From Owenia fusiformis (Eukaryota; Annelida; Polychaeta; Sabellida; Oweniidae), in contig CAIIXF020000001.1 of the NCBI GenBank assembly GCA_903813345.2, positions 34,875,366 through 34,939,365 on the forward strand: a DNA stretch of 64,000 nt. The letters run 5' to 3'. Made by a program: the position numbers and the translations under genes. The stretch's first letter is position 1. Every line of letters starts with the position of its first letter. Positions 44,001 through 56,448 of this stretch are shown here, piece by piece. The notes beneath the pieces were generated by a model. It saw only the letters and a program-made list of their open reading frames with translations, was not told the origin of the DNA and did no database searches.

Positions 44001-46514
44001 AAATATAACTTTTAATTTAATGTAGAAATATAACAAAAATTAGACATTCATTTGAAGAAACAGTGAAATTGTATGGAGTAGAGTGAATTAACAGTTATAG
44101 GTTAACCCCATGTAGAGAATTGGATTGTGATTAGGAGAAACCAGCAAGGAACCACATATACTGTTCATCAGGTAATAATTCTATTAGTTGCTTCACTAGG
44201 AGAGCACAATAGACACCACTAAAGGGTCAATAACACTAAGTGGCCCATGGTGGAGTTGTTATTGTGAAGTATGTGCATCTTCTAATCTTATTGTTAATTA
44301 CCAGATTGCCACTCTTTGAAGTACACTCCTAAATGTTCCTCAGTATACTGCCAGAAATAGATATGAATATATTAATTGTGGGGGTCATTCTGCCATGTTT
44401 AAAATGGGTTTGTCCACGAATAATTCAATGACTATTTAGTGATAATTGTTTTGTTTTTATTATTGTTATTAATTATGATGTACATATAACTTGGATGTTT
44501 TATTTCTCTTGTTATGATGAATCATTTATCATTCATTTCTTACTGAGGTGCCAGTAGTCTACAGTGTAGGTGTTTCCACAAAAGAGTTTTTATATTTAGA
44601 TATCATTTACATAGGATTTAAAATGAACATGAGGGGGGATTATAACGATATTGATTATATATTCATATGATGATCTGGCTGTCATTTTACAGTGTTGAAA
44701 AAGAGAAGATTTGTTTGATATCAACACCTCTAAACAAAGCAGATAATTGGATTTTAAAGCTCCAATTAACTTCGACAATGTTAGGCCAAGTTTACTGATC
44801 AACTTCAATCATCACTCTTGTAGTTGTAACACACTTATTCCCACTGACAGACCAAGTGCCATTTCCTAACGAATCCAAAATCTTACATTTCCCATAACAA
44901 TTATCTATGCCACAATTGTTCTTCCCAATAATGCAGCATTTTCTTTTATTTCTGTGACTTTTGTTTCAGTTTGATTTGATTAATAATAGATTGTCATAAA
45001 AAAGATAAAAGTGATGAGTTTTTTTGTTCTATTAAGGGGTGTATTTTTTGATTGCTAACAGCTTAGTCATACCGTAATCTAGTTTTTGTTGGAAGTCATT
45101 TATTTGAAGACTTAATTATAGAAGGTATAAAAACGTTGGAATATAAAAACAACTGTTTTTGCAATCAGAAGGAAATCGAAATATTATCCCATAATCTAAT
45201 TTTTTACCAATCTTATTTAATGTCGTATTTTCCATTATGTTCACTCTATGAATAGGTTTCATCAGCATGTAAAACTATTTAGATACTGGTGGTATAATAG
45301 AATCACCGTTCAAGGTACACTTTATGGCTAACATCATTTTTCTATATCCCAATTTGTCAAAAACAAAATTATTGATTTAGTATAGAGGGAGGTAATTGCG
45401 AGTTAGATTGGTTTCTGGTAATTGTGTTTCCAGTGACAGATGGATGCATGGCAGGTCAGAAAGGTGTAGCAACGTCGTATTCTACGTCACTAGAAACAGA
45501 ACTTAATCAAATACACAAATAAAGCAAGAAAACAAAGGAACTCTAATCTTATTATTCATCTACACATCTCAAAGAGGTGCTCTGTGGCTTGAAATGCATG
45601 TAATTTACTGCCATGTTTAAATCAAAGGGTATCCATAAATCTAGGATATTGATTAGAATTACCTCAAAAATCATTTATTTTATTCAAATAAGCATCTTAA
45701 GGAAAATCTCCACAGATGTCCAAATACTGTCTAATTGGAGGCTTCATTGATGCTTTGACTGAAATCTGGTATTGTCTATGTCATTGCCTGGGATTAACAT
45801 ACAAAATTAAATCCATTCTGGGTTATTGCACTTAAATATTTTTGATTTGAATATAAATATATATATGCTTAAATATTTTACAGCAATCTTAAATTAATTC
45901 TCTGAGTAATTGATTTGAAGAATATATTAACATTTTTTAAAACTTATATCTAAGATGTCATCTATTGTCATCTATCTTCTCATTTGTCTGCAAGAACTTC
46001 TGCAATTTTGGAGTTAATTTCTAGATCCTTTTCAATGATTAATCTTCTTGTTTTTCTCAGATCAGATAAGTGTAACATCAAATGATATTTTTAAATGTTG
46101 TTTATAGAAAGATATCCATGACCCTAGGATCAGAACTAAAAACATTAGAAAACAATGCACACTTAAGAAATATATGGTAACATTGAAATTAAAATACTCA
46201 AGTTTTGTCTCGCTTATTTGAAAATGTCAAAAAGTAAGGGTCAGTTCAATCATTCCCAATTGATCAGTTGCTCATTGATTTTTGTTCTTTTCACCAAAGT
46301 ATACATGAATATATGTCAATAATTATTCACAAAAAACACAGAATACAAACAGCAAAATACATTAAGAGAAGTCATTTTCATATTTATATACCACTTTAAA
46401 TGAGCAATAAATCATGAGAAATTTGGCCAATCTACAACATTTATTGTTCAACTATATTTCATTTTCATTTTATTTGAGTTATGAACATTTTATTAGTGTT
46501 TTTTGTTTGTTGTT
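35079..46514. other. Presumed intron, mostly unassigned
   Basis: About 11 kb with no recognisable exon or large repeat. The only standout is a cluster of TGATTGAC sites at 38311-38447, listed separately. The best splice-like segment (37638-37757) has stops in all frames. Confidence 0.4.
38311..38447 (+). promoter_or_regulatory. Cluster of three TGATTGAC (PBX/MEIS/HOX-type) sites
   Basis: TGATTGAC occurs at 38311-38318, 38337-38344 and 38440-38447, all in one orientation. The last overlaps a CCAAT box (GACCAATCAG). The octamer resembles composite PBX-MEIS/PREP or HOX-PBX half-sites. Candidate intronic enhancer only. Confidence 0.3.
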
Positions 46515-46655
46515 GTTATAATCTCCATTTTTTGTGGAAGGTGTTTCGGCGGTTGGTGTTTGGTGTTCATTGGTTGGTGTTTGGTGCTCAGTATTCGGGC
46601 TTTGAAACAAATGGCTTTTGGTGACATTTTGATTGTTAATGCCTTGTCTTATGAC
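46515..46655 (+). repeat. Dispersed repeat G, copy 2, with a GGTTGGTGTTTGGTG expansion
   Basis: Homologous to 28538-28630. It additionally holds two to three short tandem copies of TTGGTGTTTGGTG-TCA. The minus-strand frame through it gives a TPT-rich peptide that simply reflects this minisatellite. Confidence 0.55.
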
Positions 46656-49600
46656 CCTGAAGTCCAAAGGCTAGAAGTAATTACAGGCCTCTGAATAGGA
46701 CAAAATCTATGAAAAATGTATCTATTGTTCAGCTGAATGAATATTTTATTAATGTATTCCTGTTGAAGCAATCTTGTTCTTTTCTTGCCTAGGTGTTATA
46801 TTTGTGACATTGATGGAAGCTTTAATGTTTGTTCAAGCCTTCAAGTGTTTGCATAGTGCTTTGCTACAGACTTTCTGTTTGCATAGAGTATGTTTTAGAC
46901 AGTCTTACTAAGCTCTTAACATAGGTCCTTGTCATCCATCTAACAATAGCTACCTGTCTTTGTAAACGCCACTGTAATATCTTGTTAACAATTTGAAATA
47001 TAACTTCTGTTTTATTTACGGACTTGGCTATAAGGATGTTCCAATCAGATCATAAGTGGCACTTATGAAACATATTAATTATGATGTTGAGTTTTGATCC
47101 AGGATTTATTTTAGACTAGAATAGATCAGGAATTTCTGTATGTAAAAATAGAAGGTTGTTCCATTGTTATTTACCTGGTAGTGTTTGGCAGGAGAAAGTT
47201 GAGTTCACGGTTGTCAAACTGTCATCTAAGATGGATTGTGAACATTGGAGTAATCTTCATTACACATTCTACACTCAGGATAAATAATGAGCTGTGTGAC
47301 CTCATACCATCCATTATACAACTACTCACATTTACAGTGATAAGTGCGTAAATCAAAACTAAAATTTTACAAAAATATTTCAAAGTTGAATATTTTAAAA
47401 TCACATTATTGGTAAAGTATTGGTAAGTAATGAAACCAACATAAAAGAAATTATATGAAAAAATCAATTTAAGAAACCAATATCAAACTACAAAACTATT
47501 TTGTAATTTGATTTTACCTGTGGCGAAGAAATTGTTTAGGTGTAGTGATAATGGCATCACCTGGGGAGAAGTAAATGTTACAAGTCAAGTATCCAGGTAT
47601 AAAGGTAGCAGGCATACCTAGCTCACTATCTCAATTAGCTTGCTAAATTGACTGAGTTTTGAAGTAGGCCTTCAAAAGCTTGATCAATGCCAGTAACAAA
47701 CTGGGAATGAAAATATCAATCTGTTCCGAACCCTTATCTGTTGAATTCTCTAAAATCTGAATTACATATAAGCAGTACACTCTCTGGCACATTTTTATAA
47801 TTCAGAGGATACACATGGTTGAATTATTTTCACTTTGCTGATTATAGTTTCATCTTTATTAGTTTGGGATTTTAAGAATCGATTAATGTTAAATTTTTTT
47901 TACAAGACATCTCAACAACAACGAAAAACAACCTGGCAATTGTCAGGTATAAAAGCATGATAGATTGCCATGTTTACACCAATTAAGCTGAGTACTATCT
48001 CCTAATTGAGGCTTACTTAGAAAAATGCATAATTGTCTCATAAAATCTGCATCGTAATCTAAGGTAAAACTGTAGTTCATCCTTTATTTAGTGAGAACAT
48101 AAAAGACAAACTCTCGAAAATTATATTTTTAGAATGGGAACATTCTGACTGTTTTGTTTCATATATCACCAAGGTGATGTTATGAATAAGGGGATGTTTA
48201 CAATAAAAAGTGGATGAATTTTTCACAATCCTACAAAAGATAAACAAATTAAGATTTATGATCATGAAATTCTCACCTTTAGTCTTACAATAATGGTGCT
48301 AAAGACATTTTTATAATTTCTTACTTTGAAATGATATTTTATTTTGCATGAATTTGATGCATCTTTGCATTGAGGAACGATGTTGCATTTATACAACATT
48401 GCACAATAAAAGAATCGAGTAAAGGTATGAATACTTATGTAGTCAACATTTAATTCCTCTATCATGTTTTAAAAATTAGAAGGAAAGCAATAGAGTTATT
48501 GAAACCACTTAGATTATGCATATTTTGAGAAGCTGTTACTTTGCTTAATTTAGTAGTAACTTTTAATGATTTATAAGAGATCAATATATTTTTTCATGGA
48601 GGTAGGGTTAAGGTTATCACATTCCAAGCTTAGGCATTATAAATCACTTTAATTGTAGGTAAAATCTAATGGCTGGCAATCTTAATGAACTCTCGCAGAT
48701 AAAGGTGCCATTTACGCAGGTTTAGCACAATCTAGAATAAATGTTCAAGGTGTTTTACCTATCTTACATTTATGCCACTCTTCTATCTCAAAGTGAAGTT
48801 TTAATGGAAGTAGGATTGAATTTCTCTGCCGTAAATTATGGGAGGTACCTAAGAACTTAGCCACTTTCAAAAAAACATTTCCGATGGTCATTTTTTGTGG
48901 GGTAGAGAAGGCCGGTAAACCAGAAAATGATTTTACTTGAGAATCATTTCTCAAAAATCTTTGAAAGTGATAATGAATCAAAAATTTAGATTTTATTGAG
49001 AAAATTCTAATTGTGTGATGTCATTGAAATATTTTGTGTGTCCGGGGATTTGTAGCAGGTTGCAGCAGTGTAATCAACTAACCTGCTCATATCAGTTTTT
49101 AGTTGTTTGAACCTATGTTTATTCATCTTTTCTCTCATTAGAACTAATCTTATCTTAAGTGTTTGCTGTTGAGAAACACGGCTCATCTTTTAGGTGAGTG
49201 TCTTAAAAATGCCAATTTATTGCAATGTTCCCAGAGCTTACCTTGGTAGGTGGAAGACACTTTACCTAGGTACATAGCTCTTCTTAGAATATCCGTCTGC
49301 TCATGCTTATTTCACTCAATTTCTCAAAAATTTGAATAAATGTATGATTCTCGTGTCTTTCTATATAATTTGGATTGTTAGCCATTTGGCCGTTTTCTTT
49401 ATTCCTTGTTTAATTCACTCTTTTCCACTCAATTTTGCATTTTAAAATATGACCATGTCTTATGATATTCACAGGTTTACCACTTCAAATCAACTGGAAG
49501 ACAAATTACAACTTAAGTACTAGCTGTAACACACCCAAGCATATCATGAACACCTAAACATAAAAAATGTTAAAAATTCACTCAAGGTATTTTGTTATCT

Positions 49601-52600
49601 GGTGGAAATAATCAGGGAATGGGAAAGGCCTGTATACTCCTTGAGGTGATTTGATTAGGTACAGACTGGATATTGTTGGCTATTATCAGATGGTATTGAT
49701 AATGTAGAATTCACTTTCAAGCCTCTATTGTATAAATTGATATGATAATTTACTCAATGATTTTTTGTCAAAGTTGTTGCTTCCAAGTAGATTGTTTTTT
49801 TGTAAATTGGTTTTTCACTCTAAAATTTGTATATTTGAATGTAGGTCATTTTTCCATGTTGTTTTATGTTTATGATACTTGAATGAATCAGTTTCTCCTT
49901 TAGATTCCAAGGAAAACATTTCCTTACGAGTAAGTATTAATTCATAAGTAAAATTGAAAAGTGTTCTTGATTTTAGCATTTTCTGATTTATAAAAGTTCA
50001 TTCAATGATTTAGTAATTCACAGCAATATGAAAGGTTGAGTGGTTTGTATATATGTGTAAGGTTAGTTGAATTAAGATAGGGCCTGGTATATTTATAAGT
50101 CCCAATGGAAAAGAAAGAGCCATGTCTTCTGGAGATAACCCATCCACTTTCCCTTAATTGTCCCCAGTCTCTCCAGGTAGAGAGGTTATCCCATTATATA
50201 GCAATTAACAACAATCTAATTAACATCTTTCTTCATTTGATATATGATACATTAAGAAACCGTGATAATAACCAGCAGTCCATATGCCCAGATATTTGCA
50301 TACATACATAAAATCTAATAAAAACAATAAAAAGCAAATAATAAAAAATTGTCCTCTCGGGGCAGTTCTGTGTGCATCATACTCTAAAGATGATTTATAC
50401 TAACTTAACAAGACAAGATATATTATACAAGGTAGTAGTTCTACCTTATATTATTCTGAAACTCATTAGACTTGTAGGTTTTGATTACTGCCTTTATCAT
50501 TTAAAGACCCTGTAACATGACCAACATACCCTAGAGACGTAAAATCGGTAAAAATCGACAAACTCGAAACTATTCATGGACCTATACAACCTCTTTTGAT
50601 TAATAAAGCTCCTGGCGAACTGACTGTTTTAATTTGGTTTTCTTCATTACATTTGAGTTTCATTTCATGTCCCTGGCTCAGACTCTATGTTCCTCGGATA
50701 TTTATTTCTAATTATTTCCAATAAAACTCCATCTTTTAATACATCTTGTGTTGCATGATGGGAAATATTTCCTCCCGAGGGAAACACGGCCATGAATATG
50801 TGCGTCATAAGGAGAGGTAACAAATGCAAACGGAGGTATACCACGACAGGGGACCTCTGGCTTAGGAAGATAAAACTAGGTAAAAGAATTGAATTAATTG
50901 AAAAAAACGCAATATTCTAAGACATATACAGATGATCGCATGACTCCCAGCAGGTACTGTATAGGTCACCCTTAGAAGATGATATTTCATTCTTTTATTT
51001 TCTTTCAAAATACCAAAGAGAATAGAGGAATTGGGGATTTTACATCAAACGGCTGATGTAGGAAGATGATAGGCTGAAAACAATGTGTATCATTATTCAT
51101 TATTCCATAGAGTACAAAGAAAAGAATTCGTTGGAAGGTACTTTTGATATTTGCGTTTTTGTTACCCGGAAATGTAACCACTTAGCTAGTTAGACAAGAC
51201 AATAGCCACGTCTTATCATCATTTTCCAAATTACTTCAACTGCAAGAGGTTGCATGCAGATATGATGTGATATTAAATTATCTTAAGTCAAAAAACAAAT
51301 GTGCAAATGCTTCCAAATTAGATTTGTGTTAGTATTTGTAATACAAGTAGAAGGAAAATGAGGTTACAGGCATGGTGGCTGAACTTTCTTGCTCAGTGTC
51401 ACACACCTTAAAGGTAGTAGCACATCTGGACAGTTTCACTTTGATTATTTATGAAGTTTTAATGCTCTTATTGTAAACAGACTTAGGATTTTAATTGATG
51501 TAAAGATGATTAAAATTCGCAATTCCAGTCACAGTGGTTTTTGAGTATAATGCTGATATGCTAGAGGGGGAGGGGGTAACCACATCAGGCAAATCAAAAA
51601 ACACATTTTTTAATTTTCATTTTATCACTCACTACATATAATTGCATTCTGTCTGTGAAACACAACTTTCTGCTATTTAACGTGAAGTATCAAATTTCTA
51701 GTGACATAATGTCTCTTAGTGTGATAACAATTAAAGAAATATTTTTTAGAGATTTGAAAGGTTGAAATTTCGGCTGAATGCCAGAAATATATGATGTTTT
51801 CTGCCGTTTTCTGGAATAGTGATCATCACCTGATATACATAAGTAAAAACATTATAACAATGCCTTTCTGCCTCCATGACATAGGAAATGATGCAGATAG
51901 TGTTGTTTATCATTAAGGAAAACAAAGTATCAAATGACTTGTCAATTTCTCATGATGGCAAGTGTGTCTATGATAGAGGAAACTGCACCTTATCACCAGG
52001 TCACAGGCATCTACCCTGACTCCCAACTGAAAAACCACACTTCCCTCTGATTTTAACATATGTTTTGATGCTGATATGATCTCAATGACCTCAAATGGAA
52101 AATCCATGTTTTTAATAGGTGGCAGGGTTATCCCAAGGATTTTATCTCAAGTGGGTGCAACATTCTTAATTGCACAATTTAGACCAAATTTAGTCAAAAT
52201 GTGCCTATTATTCATGATTTTTCTTATTCTTATTTTCAAGTGGGTGTAAATGGATTCTTCGGTGGGTGCTAGCCTATTTTTATATCTCAAGTAGGTGGAG
52301 TGCCCACTTGCTTTAATGCTGGGGAGATCACTGGGTGTTTGAATTTGTCAGAAAGTATTACATGTATCTCTTGTTTCTAGAGTACAGACAAGGTTGAACA
52401 CTTACAGAGGGTTTATATTGAGGAATAAGCCCTTTTAGCCTAAGCTAATTCTATTTATAGATGGCAGTCATATGATAAAAATTCAGGAAATGATAACATA
52501 GAAGGTATGGGGATTCTCTAGAGTTTTCACCCTTTTCTTTGATTCTTTGAAAAAATTATTTTTATTTTAAAAAATTCTTGGGCCGTAGGTCATGATAAGA

Positions 52601-53752
52601 TTGGTATCTATTTAAAGACATCAAAGACATATCTTTTCCAACTGTTATATAACTGGAAAATGACTAATTGGTCAAGGGTCACTACAGGGCCATACATTAC
52701 ATGTGAATTAGTTAATCTACTTTCTTCTTAGTATTTCTTCTGAAAGTACAAGATATCTAACATCTATAATTATATTTTGTAGTATTCATTAATAAAAATG
52801 TCTGGAGAAAAAACTTTAGAAACATTTTCAATGATGTCAAATATAAGTGTAAGTTGGCATATTGGATCAGTTTCTGAGTCTGCGAATAATTTATTTGGGA
52901 TTAGTTATAAAACTATGTCTGAATGTAGACTCTCAAATCCTGCATCAAATATCTGAATAGCCTCTAAATATCTAGTTAACTTAACCTTTTATCCTGTATC
53001 AGTATGTGGACAATAGTAAACATTGTAATTCAAGCTGCACTGAAAACAAGCAGTATCTTACTGGTGGCTATATAAACTTATTGACCCCAGGTCATTTTGG
53101 TGATTTAAGCTGACCATCATCAAGCCAAATATTTTAAACAAAATAGCCAATATTCATCTTTATTTTCCATTATTTATGTTGTTTTAAAAGACTAAAAAAC
53201 TTCATACCAATGATATATAAGATCTTACCTAAAGATCTGATGATTTTCTGATTGAATGAGGAAACAGAAATGGTAGCATAATGATGTTAAAATCATAGTA
53301 TAAATGTGATGTTTTACATGTTGGTTCAATGGGGAACTGCTTTAGGCCTAATATTCTTTTCCTGAAAATGGGCTAGACATCTATTGGCTGTTTATAGAGT
53401 ATTTTCAACTATTTAGCAAGGCTAAACTCCTGTATTAAAAGCTACCAATCTGAATCTGTGCCATTTGTATAAGACTCTCTGAAACCACCTTGATAGAGCC
53501 AGAGCAGAACAACCACCTTGTAGTCCAGTTCCCGCCATGTGCAAAGATTGTTGATCTCCCTCCAGGTTAATTGAAACTCAACACCTCAAACCATGGCCAA
53601 TTCAAGTAGTTAATCCAGTCTGCTATTAGCTGATAATATAAACATAGTGTCAAATACGCAAAACAAAATGATCAATAAGTAATATTTTATCAAACAGTAC
53701 CATTCCAGAATATTTGAAAACTTCTGGGTCTGTTTATTTTGTTTGATATATA
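46656..53752. other. Presumed intron, unassigned
   Basis: Seven kb without recognisable genes. A TCAAGTGGGTG-like motif is repeated about four times between 52147 and 52305, probably a small decayed repeat. Confidence 0.4.
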
Positions 53753-54394
53753 CAGGGTGTCCCGAAAGTATGGGCCCCCCCCTAGGCAGACATACCCCAA
53801 TGTTCCCATAGTATGTGTCATATATCATTTTAAAGCCTATCCAAAGTTACATTGATTTGCCAAGTATCATCGTTCAACTTACAAATGGGAAAAAGTTACA
53901 GGCATTTCAAAACTTAGTGTTTGGCCAAAATTAAAGTTAAAATCAGTATCCTGGAAACACTGCTAACCTGAATGTGACCAAAAATATGGGTGCTATGTTA
54001 AAGAGAGGATGGATATTGAGTTGTAAAAAGAGGTGGGTAAGGGCAGATACTCCAAGGAAACTCTTCTAAAATGCCTTAAAAAGGTTTTATGATGATTATT
54101 AAGTGCCGCACCCCTATTTGCAGTGTATTTAAGGTCATATCTGGAAAGAATTGCTGCTGTTAACATGGCCAAGGGAGACCCGACAACGCTTAATTTTGTG
54201 TAAAATTGAACTTTAATTTTGGTAAAACACTACATTTTGAAAAGTGTGTAACTTTTTCCCGTTTGTGAGTTGAACCATCATACTTGGCAAATCAATGTAA
54301 CTTTGGACAAGCTTTAAAATGATATATGACACATTCTATGGGAACATTGGGGTATGTCTGCCTAGGGGGGGCCCCATACTTTCGGGACACCCTG
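53753..54394. mobile_element. 642-bp foldback Tc1/mariner-type MITE
   Basis: Starts CAGGGTGTCCCGAAAGTATG and ends with its near-exact reverse complement. The inverted repeats extend about 190 bp each side, and TA flanks both ends (53751-53752, 54395-54396). The centre (about 53945-54190) has no transposase coding. Its termini differ from the elements at 1199 and 5498, so it is a third family. Confidence 0.88.
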
Positions 54395-56445
54395 TATATC
54401 ACTATATTGATATTGATTAAGGACTATAGCCTAGTAGTTGGGAAAACGAGTCTTTGGAGCTGTGTATGTCATGAATTCATTGTAGGTCAATATGGTTAAG
54501 TGATGGACCAGTAATTGCAATCACTGTTTCTATTCATGTCAAATGTGTTTACGTTAGAGGTGCCATATTTGGGCATACAAGAGACAGGTTTCGCTGGAGA
54601 CAAGGAAGTAAAATATGAATCATATGAAATCGGCATGATTTGTTTTGAGATGTTTTAACAGATATATGATGTAAAAAAACTTCCACATGAACAACACACC
54701 TTGAAATAAGATTTATTATTGAACAAATGTGTTTAAGAAAACATCCTACATGATACTTCCTAATATACCAAAACACCCTAATTTGAGGGTAAATATATTT
54801 GAGGGTACCGTTACACTTTATTGATGCCATCCAGTTCAAAGAAATATTTCTCAAAACAGTAAATTTCACTTCATGATGACTTTGAAAGTTCTTTTCTCTT
54901 TGGAATTCAATCTGGCTTTAATAAAATGTTTAATTCAAAATGCGTATTTAGGAATGAATGGCTGGTAACCTGGCCAGGTTGATGCATTGTGTTCTATGTA
55001 GTAGGTTGATGAGTGACAGCATGTGGTGGACCTGGAGATAAAATATAAAGGTGGCCATGTATTGAATTGCAAAATAAAGAGGAATGAACAGATATTGAGC
55101 AAGCGATACTGCATGAAATGTTAAATAAAAATGAATATAGAAATATCACAAAATGGTACTAGATTAAATTAAACTGTTTTAAGACTAGTATTATATTATT
55201 TAGAATCAGTTGTATGTCATTTTAAACTCAGTATGGTTCTTATGTCTAGGTGTAGAAGTAGAAAGTTCTTGGGTTCCCACAGCACACCTTGGATTCTGGC
55301 ATGTGATTTATCTGCTACAGGCACATGTAACAATCAGTTTTAACATCGCAATATGACCCTGGCTCCAGAACACAGATATTTGGGGAATTTTACTGATGAT
55401 GACATCATTGAAAATATGATTGTTGGTTTCGTTGGAAATCAGAGCCCTGGAAGTTCAGGGAATTTTTATTTTGTTTTGTTGATGACATCATTTACATGTC
55501 ATTTTGGTTCTGCTAATTGGATAGCACTAGCAGTTTTATCTATTTCTGAGTATTATTTAATGGTACTAAACATGATTCCAACAATTTTTTCAAATTCAGA
55601 AAAAGGTAACATTTCTTTTTGTACTCTTTCAACGAATCTGCCACCAAATGTGGGATACACATGCTATGTCATACCAGGCACTCTAAGGTAAAAGTAAAAA
55701 TCTGTTTTTGATAAGAACTGTTTATGTTATATGAGCAGTTTGAAAGGCAGACAGGTTGTTGTGTATGGATAGGTGTGGGACGCAAAAATATGAAGTGAAG
55801 CCAAGTTCTCAACATCTCATGAACATGTAGAGTAACACCCGGGGGGGGGGGGCATGTTCTTATATAAAAAATACTTGGAGAAAAGAAGAAATTTTATAAA
55901 ATATTAAGAATGCTTGTTCAGTTGTTACACATTAATGAAAAGTTCTTCTACTCTGCTTTTGAAATTACCCAGAGGAAAGATTTGAAAAAGACAGATACAT
56001 GTACAGTGTGACATTGTAAACCTAGGATTATCTCAAGTATAGAATTACACAAACTTACCATGTCACCCTAGGTGGAAATCTTCAGTGATGCCAAAAATCT
56101 CTGATTACACTTTCATCTGGGTAATAAAGGTTCTGTATGTACAAATGCCTGTTCATTAAATCTACCTTCATATTGGCCATGTGATGTAGTAAATTGAGTG
56201 TCCCTTTTGAGGTATTTTACAACAGTGTTGAAGTTTGCTGAATTTCTCTCATATAGCCCAACAAAACTCTTTATATTTTTTTCTGTTTGTCACTTATTTA
56301 TTTGTGATTGTGAACTGTTTTATTTTATTTTAATGTTTGTGATTTTATACAAAGAGAACTGAGAAGTTAATATGTCATGTTGGAGTTAGGATGGTGTCAT
56401 TGGATCTGGTTCCCAACAGCATGTGGTACATCTGGACGATACCTA
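54395..56445. other. Presumed intron; one unrecognised 112-codon frame
   Basis: A plus-strand frame at 55353-55691 starts with ATG and reaches CTAAG/GTAAAAG near its end. Its composition is unremarkable, it has no motif I know, and no neighbouring exon fits, so I treat it as chance. A G-run lies near 55841-55852. Confidence 0.35.
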
Positions 56446-56448
56446 CCT

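Noticed and set aside
46479-46667. Minus-strand frame with repeated TPT residues
   Set aside because: Produced by the GGTTGGTGTTTGGTG minisatellite.
55353-55691. 112-codon plus-strand ORF ending near a GTAAAA
   Set aside because: No known motif, no matching acceptor or neighbouring exon, and ORFs of this size occur by chance in 64 kb of six-frame sequence.
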